A DNA stretch of 40,400 nt from a virus: positions 1-40,400 of IMG/VR virus record IMGVR_UViG_3300035072_000126. One strand, written 5' to 3'. The notes beneath the pieces were generated by a model that ran no database searches, was not told where the DNA came from, and saw only the letters and a list, made by a program, of their open reading frames with translations. Both the position numbers and the translations under genes were made by a program. This document shows positions 15,955 to 22,950 of this stretch, in pieces; position 1 is the stretch's first letter, and each line of letters starts with the position of its first letter.

Positions 15955-17004
15955 TTAGCCAGCGCCAGTGCTGCCAACAGACAGCTGCCAAAATCCATAC
16001 ACACCCGTTGCCCTGGCCTCAGCGCCAAATTTGAATTCCTTTTTCATGAACACATCGTCATTTTCCGAGGAAGTTTGAGAAACAAAGGTCGGTCTCTTGC
16101 GCATTTGCACAATGAACGGCTTGATGGGTTTGGTCGTGACATGCAAAAACCAAGTAGTCCGGGAAGTCAGCGCCGGATTGACTAGCAGTTTAGCGGTGCC
16201 CTTATAAGGGTTCGGACTGTTATCATCGAGCTTATCGGAAGTCAGCAACTTGTTAGCGATCGCTTCCAGCGCGGGCGGTACCTCTAACGTATCAGGGATA
16301 AGCCTGAGCGGCATACCTTCATCATCGGTAAATTCCATAATTGCCGTTCTGGCAGCACCATAGCCCGCCGCTGCGGCCGCTGGTGTAGCCGAGCTCAACA
16401 CCGCCACTAACTTATTCGAGACCGATACCCCTTTAACCTCGTGATCAGTATCATAAAAATATTGACCATCGATACATGGACTTGCAAAAGCGCCATTTTT
16501 TAGGCTATCGACAATAATATCATTCAGCTCAGCCGCGCTGCCGCCCGCCATTTGTGCTTGCGTGTTGTAGATACCGAGACGATCGTCCTCAATATCATTG
16601 CGGTTAACCGAAATCGTCGTTTCCCAATCCTCATTGACCTTGGTATATTTTCCGGCCGCAAGCGATTTAACAAACTTTTCCCCCACCCATTTGCGCATCG
16701 CCGGAAATCGGCTCAACCAAGCGTAATCTTCGATGGCCCCAGTACTCGGCACCTCCATAGCTGTCGCCTGCCAATTGCCCGGCTGTGCCATCAGGGCATT
16801 ATTAAAGATCGTTTTTAGGCCGGTAAAAATCGTATTGATAGTTGATGCATTGACCAGTATGCCGCCGAATGCCAGCAGCAGCACCGCATCGGCATCCATC
16901 GACAGCGGCAGGGCCACAGCCGGACCGGAGAAGGCGAACGTCAGCGCCACGGCATAGGCTGCCACGGCCAGTACGCTAAAGAGGGTTCTTTTAATCGTTT
17001 TCAT
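15955..17004 (-). CDS. T: Major capsid protein gpT with hydrophobic N-terminal extension
   Basis: The start is ATG 17004, preceded by AGGAG seven bases upstream (an earlier ATG in the same frame would overlap the preceding gene). Residues from about 49 onward match Mu gpT: LVNASTINTIFTGLKTIFNN, WLSRFPAMRKWVGEKFVKSL, VNRNDIEDDRLGIY, CIDGQYFYDTDHEVKG and a C-terminal RPTFVSQTSSENDDVFMKKEFKFGAEAR. Residues 1-48 are unusual: KTIKR followed by an 18-residue hydrophobic stretch and SGPAVALP, resembling a signal peptide. Mu gpT as I know it begins directly at the conserved part. The extension could be a delta domain removed by gpI, or a small hydrophobic gene fused in. Confidence 0.93.
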   Translation of the reverse strand: MKTIKRTLFSVLAVAAYAVALTFAFSGPAVALPLSMDADAVLLLAFGGILVNASTINTIFTGLKTIFNNALMAQPGNWQATAMEVPSTGAIEDYAWLSRFPAMRKWVGEKFVKSLAAGKYTKVNEDWETTISVNRNDIEDDRLGIYNTQAQMAGGSAAELNDIIVDSLKNGAFASPCIDGQYFYDTDHEVKGVSVSNKLVAVLSSATPAAAAAGYGAARTAIMEFTDDEGMPLRLIPDTLEVPPALEAIANKLLTSDKLDDNSPNPYKGTAKLLVNPALTSRTTWFLHVTTKPIKPFIVQMRKRPTFVSQTSSENDDVFMKKEFKFGAEARATGVYGFWQLSVGSTGAG

Positions 17005-17017
17005 GTGTGCTCCTAAA

Positions 17018-17872
17018 TTAAGCGCTTGGGGTGATGACGAGAACAACGTGGCCGAGTTTTGCCGCGTCATTGGTGCCGCCGACCGTAATCGAAATCACGT
17101 TGCCGACCGCGACGGTTTTGGCGGCAGACGGCGTTACGCTATCCACGTCACCCGCCGCACTACCTGCCTGTGTCACGGTAACCACGCCATCAGTCACGGC
17201 TACCGCGCCGATTTTTGCGGTCAGCGTAGCGTCGCCGGTGGTCAAGGCGCCGTCGATAACGCTGTAAATCTTGTCAATGGTGCCTGCGACCGGCGAAACA
17301 GTACGCTTGACCTCGGCGGTCGCGCCGACCAGATTGATATCGCGGATCTCCAGGATGATTTTGTCAGCGCCGCCGCCCAGATTGGCACGGGCCGTGGATT
17401 TATTATCCAGGTCGGATAAGTTGCTGGCGGCCAATAACGCGCCTGCAGGAGCGACCAGGGCGTCCTGACCCATGCGTACCCAGACACCATCGGAATCGAC
17501 GTCTTCGATAATGCCCGCCGGTGATCGGGTGGCGCCGCCGCTGGTCTTGGCGACGGTTTCGTCATCCACGATGTAGCAGACACTGCCGACCTCGGCCAGG
17601 GTAATGGCATCGGCGGCGGCTGAATTTTTCCAGCGAAAAATGCCGTTTTCTACCGTGCCCCTAACATCGCCCGCATTACCGGCGCTATTGTCGACCTGCG
17701 CACTAATGCGGCCTACGCATTTCAGTCCGGTTGCCGTCGAGCCCTTGGTTAGATAACCGGTGGCATTGATAACACCGATGCTGCCGGCGTACACCTTCGC
17801 AGCTGCCAGCGGATAGCTGAACTGCTGCCCGGACCGTGAGGGGGTATTTCTGTCTTTCGTTAATACAGCCAT
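17018..17872 (-). CDS. Probable head decoration/structural protein
   Basis: 284 residues between the protease/scaffold and the capsid, where several Mu-like phages encode a head decoration protein. The N-terminal half (about 1-150) is beta-rich (RSGQQFSYPLAAAKVYAGSIGVIN, VGSVCYIVDDETVAKTSGG) like decoration proteins. A linker resembling fibre repeats (ASNLSDLDNKSTARANLG, about 150-168) joins it to a C-terminal beta sandwich (about 170-284) that may project from the capsid. It overlaps the I stop (TAATG). The assignment rests on position and composition. Confidence 0.72.
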   Translation of the reverse strand: MAVLTKDRNTPSRSGQQFSYPLAAAKVYAGSIGVINATGYLTKGSTATGLKCVGRISAQVDNSAGNAGDVRGTVENGIFRWKNSAAADAITLAEVGSVCYIVDDETVAKTSGGATRSPAGIIEDVDSDGVWVRMGQDALVAPAGALLAASNLSDLDNKSTARANLGGGADKIILEIRDINLVGATAEVKRTVSPVAGTIDKIYSVIDGALTTGDATLTAKIGAVAVTDGVVTVTQAGSAAGDVDSVTPSAAKTVAVGNVISITVGGTNDAAKLGHVVLVITPSA

Positions 17873-18453
17873 TATTTAGCCTCTTTGGTTTTTTTAAATT
17901 CGTCAGGATCGATGCCCATAGAGCTGCATACCGCCAGCTCATCCGCTGTCAATCCGCTATGCTCTTGGCTGTCGCCTACGGGTTTCTTGCCGCCGGTTTG
18001 CATGCTGGTTAAAGCGGCGATGGGCTGGACCGAATCCAGGTAAGACGACAAGGCCGCCAGGTCTTTTTTGCCCATGTTGGTTAACCAAGCCTTTGCGGGC
18101 TCACCGATGATGCGACCGTCGGCCACACCTTGCTCAATCAGCTTTTCCACACGGTCATCGATCGCGCCAATGGACAAGGCCGCCAATTGGCCGCGCAGTT
18201 CATTAACGACGGCGATCGGGGCGTATTGGGTGGGATCGACGGCGGCGGCAGTGCCGACTTGCGCAGACAATGCCGCTATCTCGGCATTTTTGGCGGACAG
18301 CACATCCAGCAAGCTGGTTGCAGCGGCGTCCGCCGTATTGCTATTGATTAACGCCTTGGCTTTATCCAGCTCGGCGGCTATTTGTTCGATGGTGGCAAGT
18401 GTCGGCAAATTGAACAGCCAACGTAATTGCTCCAACAGCTCATCTATTTCCAT
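17872..18453 (-). CDS. Z: Internal in-frame scaffold protein (Mu gpZ equivalent)
   Basis: An in-frame ATG at 18453 inside I is preceded by AGGA seven bases upstream and starts MEIDELLEQLRWLFNL. The resulting 193-residue protein contains the helical, Ala/Leu/Gln-rich scaffold region without the protease domain. Mu makes its scaffold Z from an internal start in I, so the placement agrees with the family. The internal start is inferred from the RBS and domain boundary. Confidence 0.7.
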   Translation of the reverse strand: MEIDELLEQLRWLFNLPTLATIEQIAAELDKAKALINSNTADAAATSLLDVLSAKNAEIAALSAQVGTAAAVDPTQYAPIAVVNELRGQLAALSIGAIDDRVEKLIEQGVADGRIIGEPAKAWLTNMGKKDLAALSSYLDSVQPIAALTSMQTGGKKPVGDSQEHSGLTADELAVCSSMGIDPDEFKKTKEAK

Positions 18454-19026
18454 AGAGGGTTCCTGTAAGTTAGTTGAGACGGATGCTAAAAGCGAAGTGG
18501 CCGCCACGGTTACAGCCTGCATGCCATCAATCGCGGGGTTATTGGTTAAAGCGACATTAAGAATATCCAGCACCTCGCCGGTTTTGGCGTCGTAGCTAAA
18601 TACTGGGGAGACATAGCGGATTTCATCAGCGGCAATATGCGCCGATGCGGCGGCGGTCCATTTTGGGCTGATCGCAAACAAGCCAGGATGCGCGGCCGGA
18701 GGCTCACGCCATTCCAGCGTCTGCGGCCCGATCCAACCGGCGGCTACAACGGGTTTGCCGTTCTGCGCTGACAATAAGGATTGGTGCTCATAATCAACGA
18801 CGATATCGCTCTTGCGTTGCGAGACGACGCCGATCAAGCGCAAGGCGGAATCGGCATCCAGCCGCCAAGGGCCTTTGCCGCGCAATGCGCCGCGCGGCGC
18901 ATCGAAAGTTCCAGCAGGAAATAATTGCATTGAGCCATCGCCGGAACCGCCCAGTTCAAACGTGCAGGCGGCGACCTCGACTTGAGCATATTGCTGATTA
19001 GATTTAAGAGGCTGTTTTTTGTTCAT
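17872..19026 (-). CDS. I: Prohead protease and scaffold precursor (Mu gpI)
   Basis: From ATG 19026 the protein has 384 residues. It shows the Mu protease pattern: MQLFPAGTFDAPRG near the N-terminus, IVDYEHQSLLSAQNGKPVVAAGWIGP with a conserved His, EIRYVSPVFSYDAKTGEVLDILNVALTNNPAIDGM, then a helical scaffold region and the C-terminal ELAVCSSMGIDPDEFKK. A TTG start at 19050 is open, but it lies upstream of the predicted start of the late transcript (-10 at 19034-19039). The ATG at 19026 sits 8 bases after the -10, so translation from this promoter would be leaderless. The protease cleaves scaffold and capsid during prohead maturation. Confidence 0.9.
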   Translation of the reverse strand: MNKKQPLKSNQQYAQVEVAACTFELGGSGDGSMQLFPAGTFDAPRGALRGKGPWRLDADSALRLIGVVSQRKSDIVVDYEHQSLLSAQNGKPVVAAGWIGPQTLEWREPPAAHPGLFAISPKWTAAASAHIAADEIRYVSPVFSYDAKTGEVLDILNVALTNNPAIDGMQAVTVAATSLLASVSTNLQEPSMEIDELLEQLRWLFNLPTLATIEQIAAELDKAKALINSNTADAAATSLLDVLSAKNAEIAALSAQVGTAAAVDPTQYAPIAVVNELRGQLAALSIGAIDDRVEKLIEQGVADGRIIGEPAKAWLTNMGKKDLAALSSYLDSVQPIAALTSMQTGGKKPVGDSQEHSGLTADELAVCSSMGIDPDEFKKTKEAK

Positions 19027-19033
19027 GGGCTGC

Positions 19034-19078
19034 ATGATAGACAGCCGCAAATGACGGGAGTATCCGAAGCGCTTCGGA
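19034..19078 (-). promoter_or_regulatory. Late promoter PI with activator dyad
   Basis: TCCGAAGCGCTTCGGA (19063-19078), 23 bases, then TATCAT (19034-19039) on the minus strand, with TAAAACC upstream of the dyad. There is no -35 element. The order dyad/-10/I gene equals the position of PI in Mu, which is activated by C. Confidence 0.82.
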
Positions 19079-19174
19079 AGAGGGTTTTACGAGGGAGTAT
19101 TTACACTATAGCAAAATGCAGTTGCCACAACCAATGCAAATGAGCGTTTCAACCGTTTATAAACGCGCTGATGG

Positions 19175-19211
19175 GGCTTTTTTGATTTTAATGATGTGAG
19201 GGTTTACTTAA
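19175..19211 (+). repeat. Left copy of an imperfect direct repeat flanking the SLATT pair
   Basis: GGCTTTTTTGATTTTAAT followed by GGGTTTACTTAA (ending at 19211). The same blocks, with small gaps, recur at 20073-20105 (GGTTTTTTGAGCTTAAT, then AGGTTTACTTAA). The two copies bracket the genes at 19284-19990. Confidence 0.5.
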
Positions 19212-19283
19212 AAGCCGTTTTTGCAGCTGTAGGCGTTTTACGTAGGTATGAGTGCGTAAGGCGTACTGAGCTCATCCTTTCAT

Positions 19284-19811
19284 CTAGCGGAAAAATTGCG
19301 CAGTCCAAGAGTGCCAAAAAGAGGACTCGAAAAAATACTCGGGAGAGTCTTTTTTGGAATAGCCTTCCGCAATCAGTAATTCATTACGGCATAAGCCATC
19401 AAGCACTTGGTAAATAGCCGGCTCATCCTTTTCAATTAATAACCGTTGTTTTTGATAATTCCGCCAACAATCGCCGTCATTAGGGCCGGATATAATCTCA
19501 ATTTCTAAATTAGCAAAGCGCTCACGTAAACTACTATGCAAACTTGCGCGTTGGGCATAACCAATCACCATGTCGATAGCCGCTAATAGAGCAGCAACTG
19601 TGCTAACCCAAATCAGCCAAGTTGCCGTCTCACCTGATTTAGCCAAATCAAACAAGACAGAACCCGCCATTAGGATCGTCAATAAACTGGTTACATGATG
19701 CAGTCGCTCATAAAATGCCCGACGGCGATCATGATAACGGATGGAACGGCGCACATCGAACAACAGTCCGTAATGCTCATGGGATAATTGCAACTGCTGT
19801 TGTAGGTTCAT
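19284..19811 (-). CDS. SLATT-like two-transmembrane protein, prophage accessory gene
   Basis: 175 residues. Residues about 15-38 are basic and helical (LLFDVRRSIRYHDRRRAFYERLHH), followed by two hydrophobic segments (about 40-58 and 64-86) and a long cytoplasmic helical part ending near QRLLIEKDEPAIYQVLDGLCRNE. This layout (basic helix, 2TM, helix) resembles SLATT-type membrane effectors linked to nucleotide-signalling defence systems, and similar proteins occur next to Mu-like repressors. It overlaps the upstream 60-residue gene by 4 bp. A role in superinfection exclusion is inferred from its place in the repressor-linked gene set. Confidence 0.6.
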   Translation of the reverse strand: MNLQQQLQLSHEHYGLLFDVRRSIRYHDRRRAFYERLHHVTSLLTILMAGSVLFDLAKSGETATWLIWVSTVAALLAAIDMVIGYAQRASLHSSLRERFANLEIEIISGPNDGDCWRNYQKQRLLIEKDEPAIYQVLDGLCRNELLIAEGYSKKDSPEYFFESSFWHSWTAQFFR

Positions 19812-19990
19812 TTTGAGTCTTTGCCTCTATTGGGGTTTGGTGGAGGCGGCGCAGCGTTCCTAACCTCGATCGCACCATGTTTACTACTATCACTACCTAA
19901 TACAATCTTGCCGCTTAGCGCTGCATTTGATTCGGATGCACCAGTGGGTTTACGATTATTATCAGATATCTTCTTAGTGTTGTCGGCCAT
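19808..19990 (-). CDS. Small disordered protein coupled to the SLATT-like gene
   Basis: 60 residues, rich in Lys, Asn, Ser and Asp with a Pro-rich stretch (AAPPPPNPNRG) near the C-terminus and no hydrophobic core. It overlaps the SLATT-like gene by 4 bp (ATGA), so the two are co-translated. Short disordered partners of this kind recur with such 2TM genes in prophages, but the function is unknown. Confidence 0.6.
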   Translation of the reverse strand: MADNTKKISDNNRKPTGASESNAALSGKIVLGSDSSKHGAIEVRNAAPPPPNPNRGKDSK

Positions 19991-20072
19991 TATTTAGCTA
20001 CTCTTGAGTGTAAAAAACAATTAAATTTATCGGTAGCTCAAAAAATTAATCAAAAACTCAACTGAATTTAAT

Positions 20073-20105
20073 GGTTTTTTGAGCTTAATTTCAGGTTTAC
20101 TTAAG
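20073..20105 (+). repeat. Right copy of the imperfect direct repeat flanking the SLATT pair
   Basis: GGTTTTTTGAGCTTAAT then AGGTTTACTTAA, matching the blocks at 19175-19211. It lies between the nuclease stop (20122) and the 19990 start. Confidence 0.5.
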
Positions 20106-20121
20106 GGTATCAAATGCACCG

Positions 20122-20763
20122 TTATCGGCAAATCGACTCACAAGGAACGCCGTCATGATCCCGATCCAGGCGACTTAAGCCACACTCATTCAGGTAGAAG
20201 TTGGCTTCAGCGCAATTGCTCATCTCTCCGCATTTCGATTTACCAGCGCATTCAAAGCTGCTGCTGGATGCGGTTTTCTTACTGGATGATTTTGTAGACG
20301 ATTTACCACCATGCCTAAATTCCCAGGGCGGCGTGGGGTTCTCATCAGCCCATAAGCCGGCACCGGCTAATTTGGCTTGCTCTTCCAGATCGGCAATAGA
20401 TTGATCGGTTAAATATTGTTTATACGCCCAGGCCATGCCTCGCTTGACCTGTTCGGCATTGGCGTCTATTCCGTCACAGGTTATACGGCCTAAGGTGCGC
20501 TTGTATTTGTCGGTACTGTGATCATCAACCACGACCGGCTTTTTAAAACACAGATCAGACAGTGACTTTTTAGATTGTGTGCCAAATGCCTGCTTGGATT
20601 CCGGGGCATCAATCTCGGCCAAACGGATTTTGACCTGGCGTTTTTCAGTGCTCAGCACTGTCAGCGTATCGCCGTCCGAGATGCCTACTACGGTCCCGGA
20701 CCATTGCGCAGCTGCAGCAGGTAATGGGGCCAATAAAATCAACAACCAAACAAATAAGTTCAT
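20122..20763 (-). CDS. Secreted thermonuclease (SNase) with C-terminal Excalibur domain
   Basis: 213 residues with a signal peptide (about 1-19, ending PAAAA). The SNase domain spans about residues 20-150: GISDGDTLTVL, KIRLAEIDAPE with Arg47 and Glu55 in the catalytic spacing, and DKYKRTLGRI with Arg89. A Ser/Lys linker follows, then a C-terminal Excalibur-type module with four-plus cysteines and RDHDGVPCE, a calcium-binding loop. A good AAAGGA RBS precedes the ATG. The protein should cut nucleic acid in the periplasm or outside the cell, plausibly degrading incoming DNA. It lies in the repressor operon direction and may be expressed in the lysogen. Confidence 0.85.
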   Translation of the reverse strand: MNLFVWLLILLAPLPAAAAQWSGTVVGISDGDTLTVLSTEKRQVKIRLAEIDAPESKQAFGTQSKKSLSDLCFKKPVVVDDHSTDKYKRTLGRITCDGIDANAEQVKRGMAWAYKQYLTDQSIADLEEQAKLAGAGLWADENPTPPWEFRHGGKSSTKSSSKKTASSSSFECAGKSKCGEMSNCAEANFYLNECGLSRLDRDHDGVPCESICR

Positions 20764-20814
20764 GGGTTATCCTTTAAAAATAAGCAGATAAAGGTTGGTT
20801 ATGAAGATTAGTCT

Positions 20815-21543
20815 CTAAGCCTTTTCTATCGCCGCCTTAATCCGCTTGCCGATATAAGCGGGAGCGATCATATAACTGGCGCTAACGACCAAAGACAATA
20901 CAAGTACCAGGAACAGCGCGCCTTGTTGCGCGAGCTGATACAGAGACGGCTTTACCAAAATGATCTGCGCCATGATCAATACCATTGCAACAGTAGCCAG
21001 TATGGCTACAGCCACGCCTAACAAAGGCTCAATAACCGGCAGCTTAATTTGCAGCCGGCTGTCGTCATAAACCAAGATGCTATTTGACCAGGCTAATTTG
21101 ATTTGCTTGGGATTGATCGGACACGTCGTCATCAGTTTCGTCAGCGCAGCTCGCTCCAGTTTGGATGCCCTAACGCCAGTGCGCCGAAAAAACTCATCAT
21201 ACTCATCCACTTCTTGGGTAAAGACAGCATGGGATTCGTCTTTCGGCGCTTTCTTCTGTAGTGCCGAGCGCATCTCTTCGGCAATAACCTGCAACTTTGT
21301 TAATTGCTCAAGGTTTAGCTCTTTGAAGAAAGAAGTGCCAAACAGCGTCTGGCTGATTTTGTACATTTCCGCCTTGCAGTTGGCTTCATCACAGGTGCTC
21401 AGCAACGAATGTACTGCGCGGCTTATTAGGTCTGACTGGCTCTCGGTAGTGGCTGCCGGTAAGTGGATATGGAAGATATTATTTTTATTGATGATGTCGT
21501 TTCCTGCGACTTGTTCAACCTCACCATTGAATTGCTGACTCAC
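20815..21543 (-). CDS. Repressor-coupled 2TM protein with FN-V-QVA-DI-NK motif
   Basis: 242 residues starting with GTG (21543), which overlaps the repressor TAG (TAGTG) behind GGGGA. Residues 3-20 (QQFNGEVEQVAGNDIINK) share 12 of 19 positions with the repressor C-terminus. The middle (about 30-165) is helical and charged, and two transmembrane helices follow (about 170-195 and 205-230). No enzymatic motif is visible. The shared motif and translational coupling suggest that this protein and the repressor interact, or use the same oligomerising strand. Function is unknown; a sensor or exclusion role is inferred. Confidence 0.75.
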   Translation of the reverse strand: MSQQFNGEVEQVAGNDIINKNNIFHIHLPAATTESQSDLISRAVHSLLSTCDEANCKAEMYKISQTLFGTSFFKELNLEQLTKLQVIAEEMRSALQKKAPKDESHAVFTQEVDEYDEFFRRTGVRASKLERAALTKLMTTCPINPKQIKLAWSNSILVYDDSRLQIKLPVIEPLLGVAVAILATVAMVLIMAQIILVKPSLYQLAQQGALFLVLVLSLVVSASYMIAPAYIGKRIKAAIEKA

Positions 21544-21947
21544 TATTTTCCCCTTTGGCCCAACTTAAGTTTCTTGTTAACAATATCGCCTTGGGCGACT
21601 TGACCGACTGGCGCATTGAATTGTTGTCCAACTGAATCAGGAGATTGGGTTAAGCCGCCAATCATGCCAAAGACTCCGGCTTTGCCTCTGGCATCCAAAA
21701 TTCTATAGCCAGCCAATAACATCTGTTCGTCCGGCGTTAATGCCGCGCTGGAACGGATGCCGATCAGGATGTATTGCACATCGGCACCAGCTGCGGCTAT
21801 AGCAGCGAGAAATTTAGCATCAGGACTAGTCACCCCCTTCTCGTAATCAATCAGAGTTTTCTTTGTTCTACCCGCCAATGCCGCGAAATCCGGCTGGTTA
21901 AAGCCAAGCCGCCGCCGTTCTTCTTTTAATCGTTCCTCAATAGTCAC
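21543..21947 (-). CDS. c: XRE-family lysogeny repressor (c analogue)
   Basis: 134 residues from a GTG at 21947. The N-terminal helix-turn-helix (about 3-65: TIEERLKEERRRLGFNQPDFAALAGRTKKTLIDYEKGVTSPD) is followed by DVQYILIG and a helical part with LTPDEQMLLAGYR, a layout common to Mu-like repressors of the B3/D3112-type rather than Mu c itself. No LexA-like S24 peptidase is present, so RecA-triggered self-cleavage is not expected. The C-terminal 27 residues carry the FN-V-QVA-DI-NK motif shared with the next gene. It is divergent from ner across the operator region at 21952-21996. Confidence 0.88.
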   Translation of the reverse strand: MTIEERLKEERRRLGFNQPDFAALAGRTKKTLIDYEKGVTSPDAKFLAAIAAAGADVQYILIGIRSSAALTPDEQMLLAGYRILDARGKAGVFGMIGGLTQSPDSVGQQFNAPVGQVAQGDIVNKKLKLGQRGK

Positions 21948-21951
21948 TATA

Positions 21952-21996
21952 AGGTTACCTAAAAATATTGACAGGTAACGTTTTCGTTACCATAAT
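21952..21996 (+). promoter_or_regulatory. Early promoter Pe with repressor operators
   Basis: TTGACA (21968-21973), a 17-bp spacer, and CATAAT (21991-21996) form a near-consensus sigma-70 promoter directed towards ner. The spacer is the dyad GGTAACGTTTTCGTTACC (21974-21991), and a second site, AGGTTACCT (21952-21960), shares its GGTWACC core next to the repressor start. Binding there would block Pe and could autoregulate the repressor. A clear promoter for the repressor was not identified. Confidence 0.85.
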
Positions 21997-22048
21997 TACC
22001 ACACACAAACACAACACAACCACTGACCAACTTTAACCGGAGCGAGTC

Positions 22049-22282
22049 ATGAAAAAAACTGAGCAAGTGAAAACCCCCGAACAAGTCAAAGCCGATTTTA
22101 CAGCCAGAGGCATCACTATTTCCCAGTGGGCGCGCGATCATAACTGGACGCCGCGCGAGGTATCCCTGGTTCTCAACGGTCAAGTCAAAGGCAACTACGG
22201 CAAAGGCCACGATATCGCCGTAGCACTTGGCATCAAGCCTGCCCCCGAATCTGACCCCGAGCCTGAGCTAGCAGCCGCTTAG
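22049..22282 (+). CDS. ner: Ner-like DNA-binding protein
   Basis: 77 residues starting behind CCGGAGCG (good SD). The core VKADFTARGITISQWARDHNWTPREVSLVLNGQVKGNYGKGHDIAVALGIK matches the Ner/Nlp winged-HTH family that shuts down early transcription in Mu. The recognition helix is around residues 33-45. First gene of the early transcript, 53 bp from the -10 box. The last residues (ESDPEPELAAA) are an acidic tail. Confidence 0.9.
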   Translation: MKKTEQVKTPEQVKADFTARGITISQWARDHNWTPREVSLVLNGQVKGNYGKGHDIAVALGIKPAPESDPEPELAAA

Positions 22283-22341
22283 GAACTACGTACCCATACC
22301 TAGGCATTCATACCTAAGTAGAACTACTGAGAGAACTAACC

Positions 22342-22494
22342 ATGCCCCAACCAAGCATAACCCCATTGGAAGCAGCACGAGCAAAGCAATTGGAAGCCCG
22401 GCGCAAAATGCAAAACTTGCCAAAACAGCCGGCCAGAGCTGCGACGCCCAACATCGATTGGCATACCCACTACATGCAACGGGTAGCGAAATGA
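22342..22494 (+). CDS. Small early-region protein
   Basis: 50 residues (starts MPQPSITPLEAARAKQLEAR, ends HTHYMQRVAK). The start is preceded by GAGAGAACTAACC, a GAGAG-type leader that recurs before other phage genes in this window. The protein is basic and helical. The TGA overlaps an ATG (ATGA at 22491) of a further plus-strand frame. No homologue is recognised. Confidence 0.6.
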   Translation: MPQPSITPLEAARAKQLEARRKMQNLPKQPARAATPNIDWHTHYMQRVAK

Positions 22495-22542
22495 ATTCAG
22501 CATCAACCCACAACGCATTCGGCTTTTCGCCTGACGGTGTCG

Positions 22543-22839
22543 TTATTGACGATCGATATCGGTCAAGCAGTTCGATTCGTCAGGATCAACATCTGGCCGA
22601 GCCGATTCCAAGCAGAGCGTCATGCGCTCAATTGCGCCATGAAATGCTTGCAGCTGAGCCAATTGATCAGAATTTTCCGGGTCGGCAGGACGAAATTTTC
22701 CGGCCCAGTTTTTCACCGCATCCGTAAATTTAGGACCGTCAATGCTTCGTTCTATTTCCAGCCTGCGCGCGAGACATAAAACCATCTCTTCTAGTGCGCG
22801 TAAATTGCCTGAGAGTTGGTTGAAATCGCCTTTGTTCAT
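22543..22839 (-). CDS. Antisense-oriented hypothetical protein in the early region
   Basis: 98 residues on the minus strand, opposite to its neighbours. The sequence is helical and well composed (LRALEEMVLCLARRLEIERS, DAVKNWAGKFRPADPENSDQLAQLQAFHGAIERMTLCLESA), more protein-like than the competing plus-strand frame from ATG 22491 to 22727 (78 residues, Ser/Arg/His-rich). Only a weak GGGA precedes its ATG. The two frames overlap almost completely, so one is probably false. I favour the minus frame. Confidence 0.5.
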   Translation of the reverse strand: MNKGDFNQLSGNLRALEEMVLCLARRLEIERSIDGPKFTDAVKNWAGKFRPADPENSDQLAQLQAFHGAIERMTLCLESARPDVDPDESNCLTDIDRQ

Positions 22840-22950
22840 TGTGTTATCCCGAGTTGATTTAAGTCGGGTTTATTCTCGCATTGTGAAACATTGTTTCTCC
22901 ATATGCAAGGCGGCTTTTTGTTTGGAAGCCGCCTCGGAGCACCCTCTCCA

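Noticed and set aside
19141-19180. MuA end-type site (CGTTTCA...AAACGCG)
   Set aside because: The half-elements resemble the Mu end consensus, but the spacing is too long by about five bases and no array of similar sites is present.
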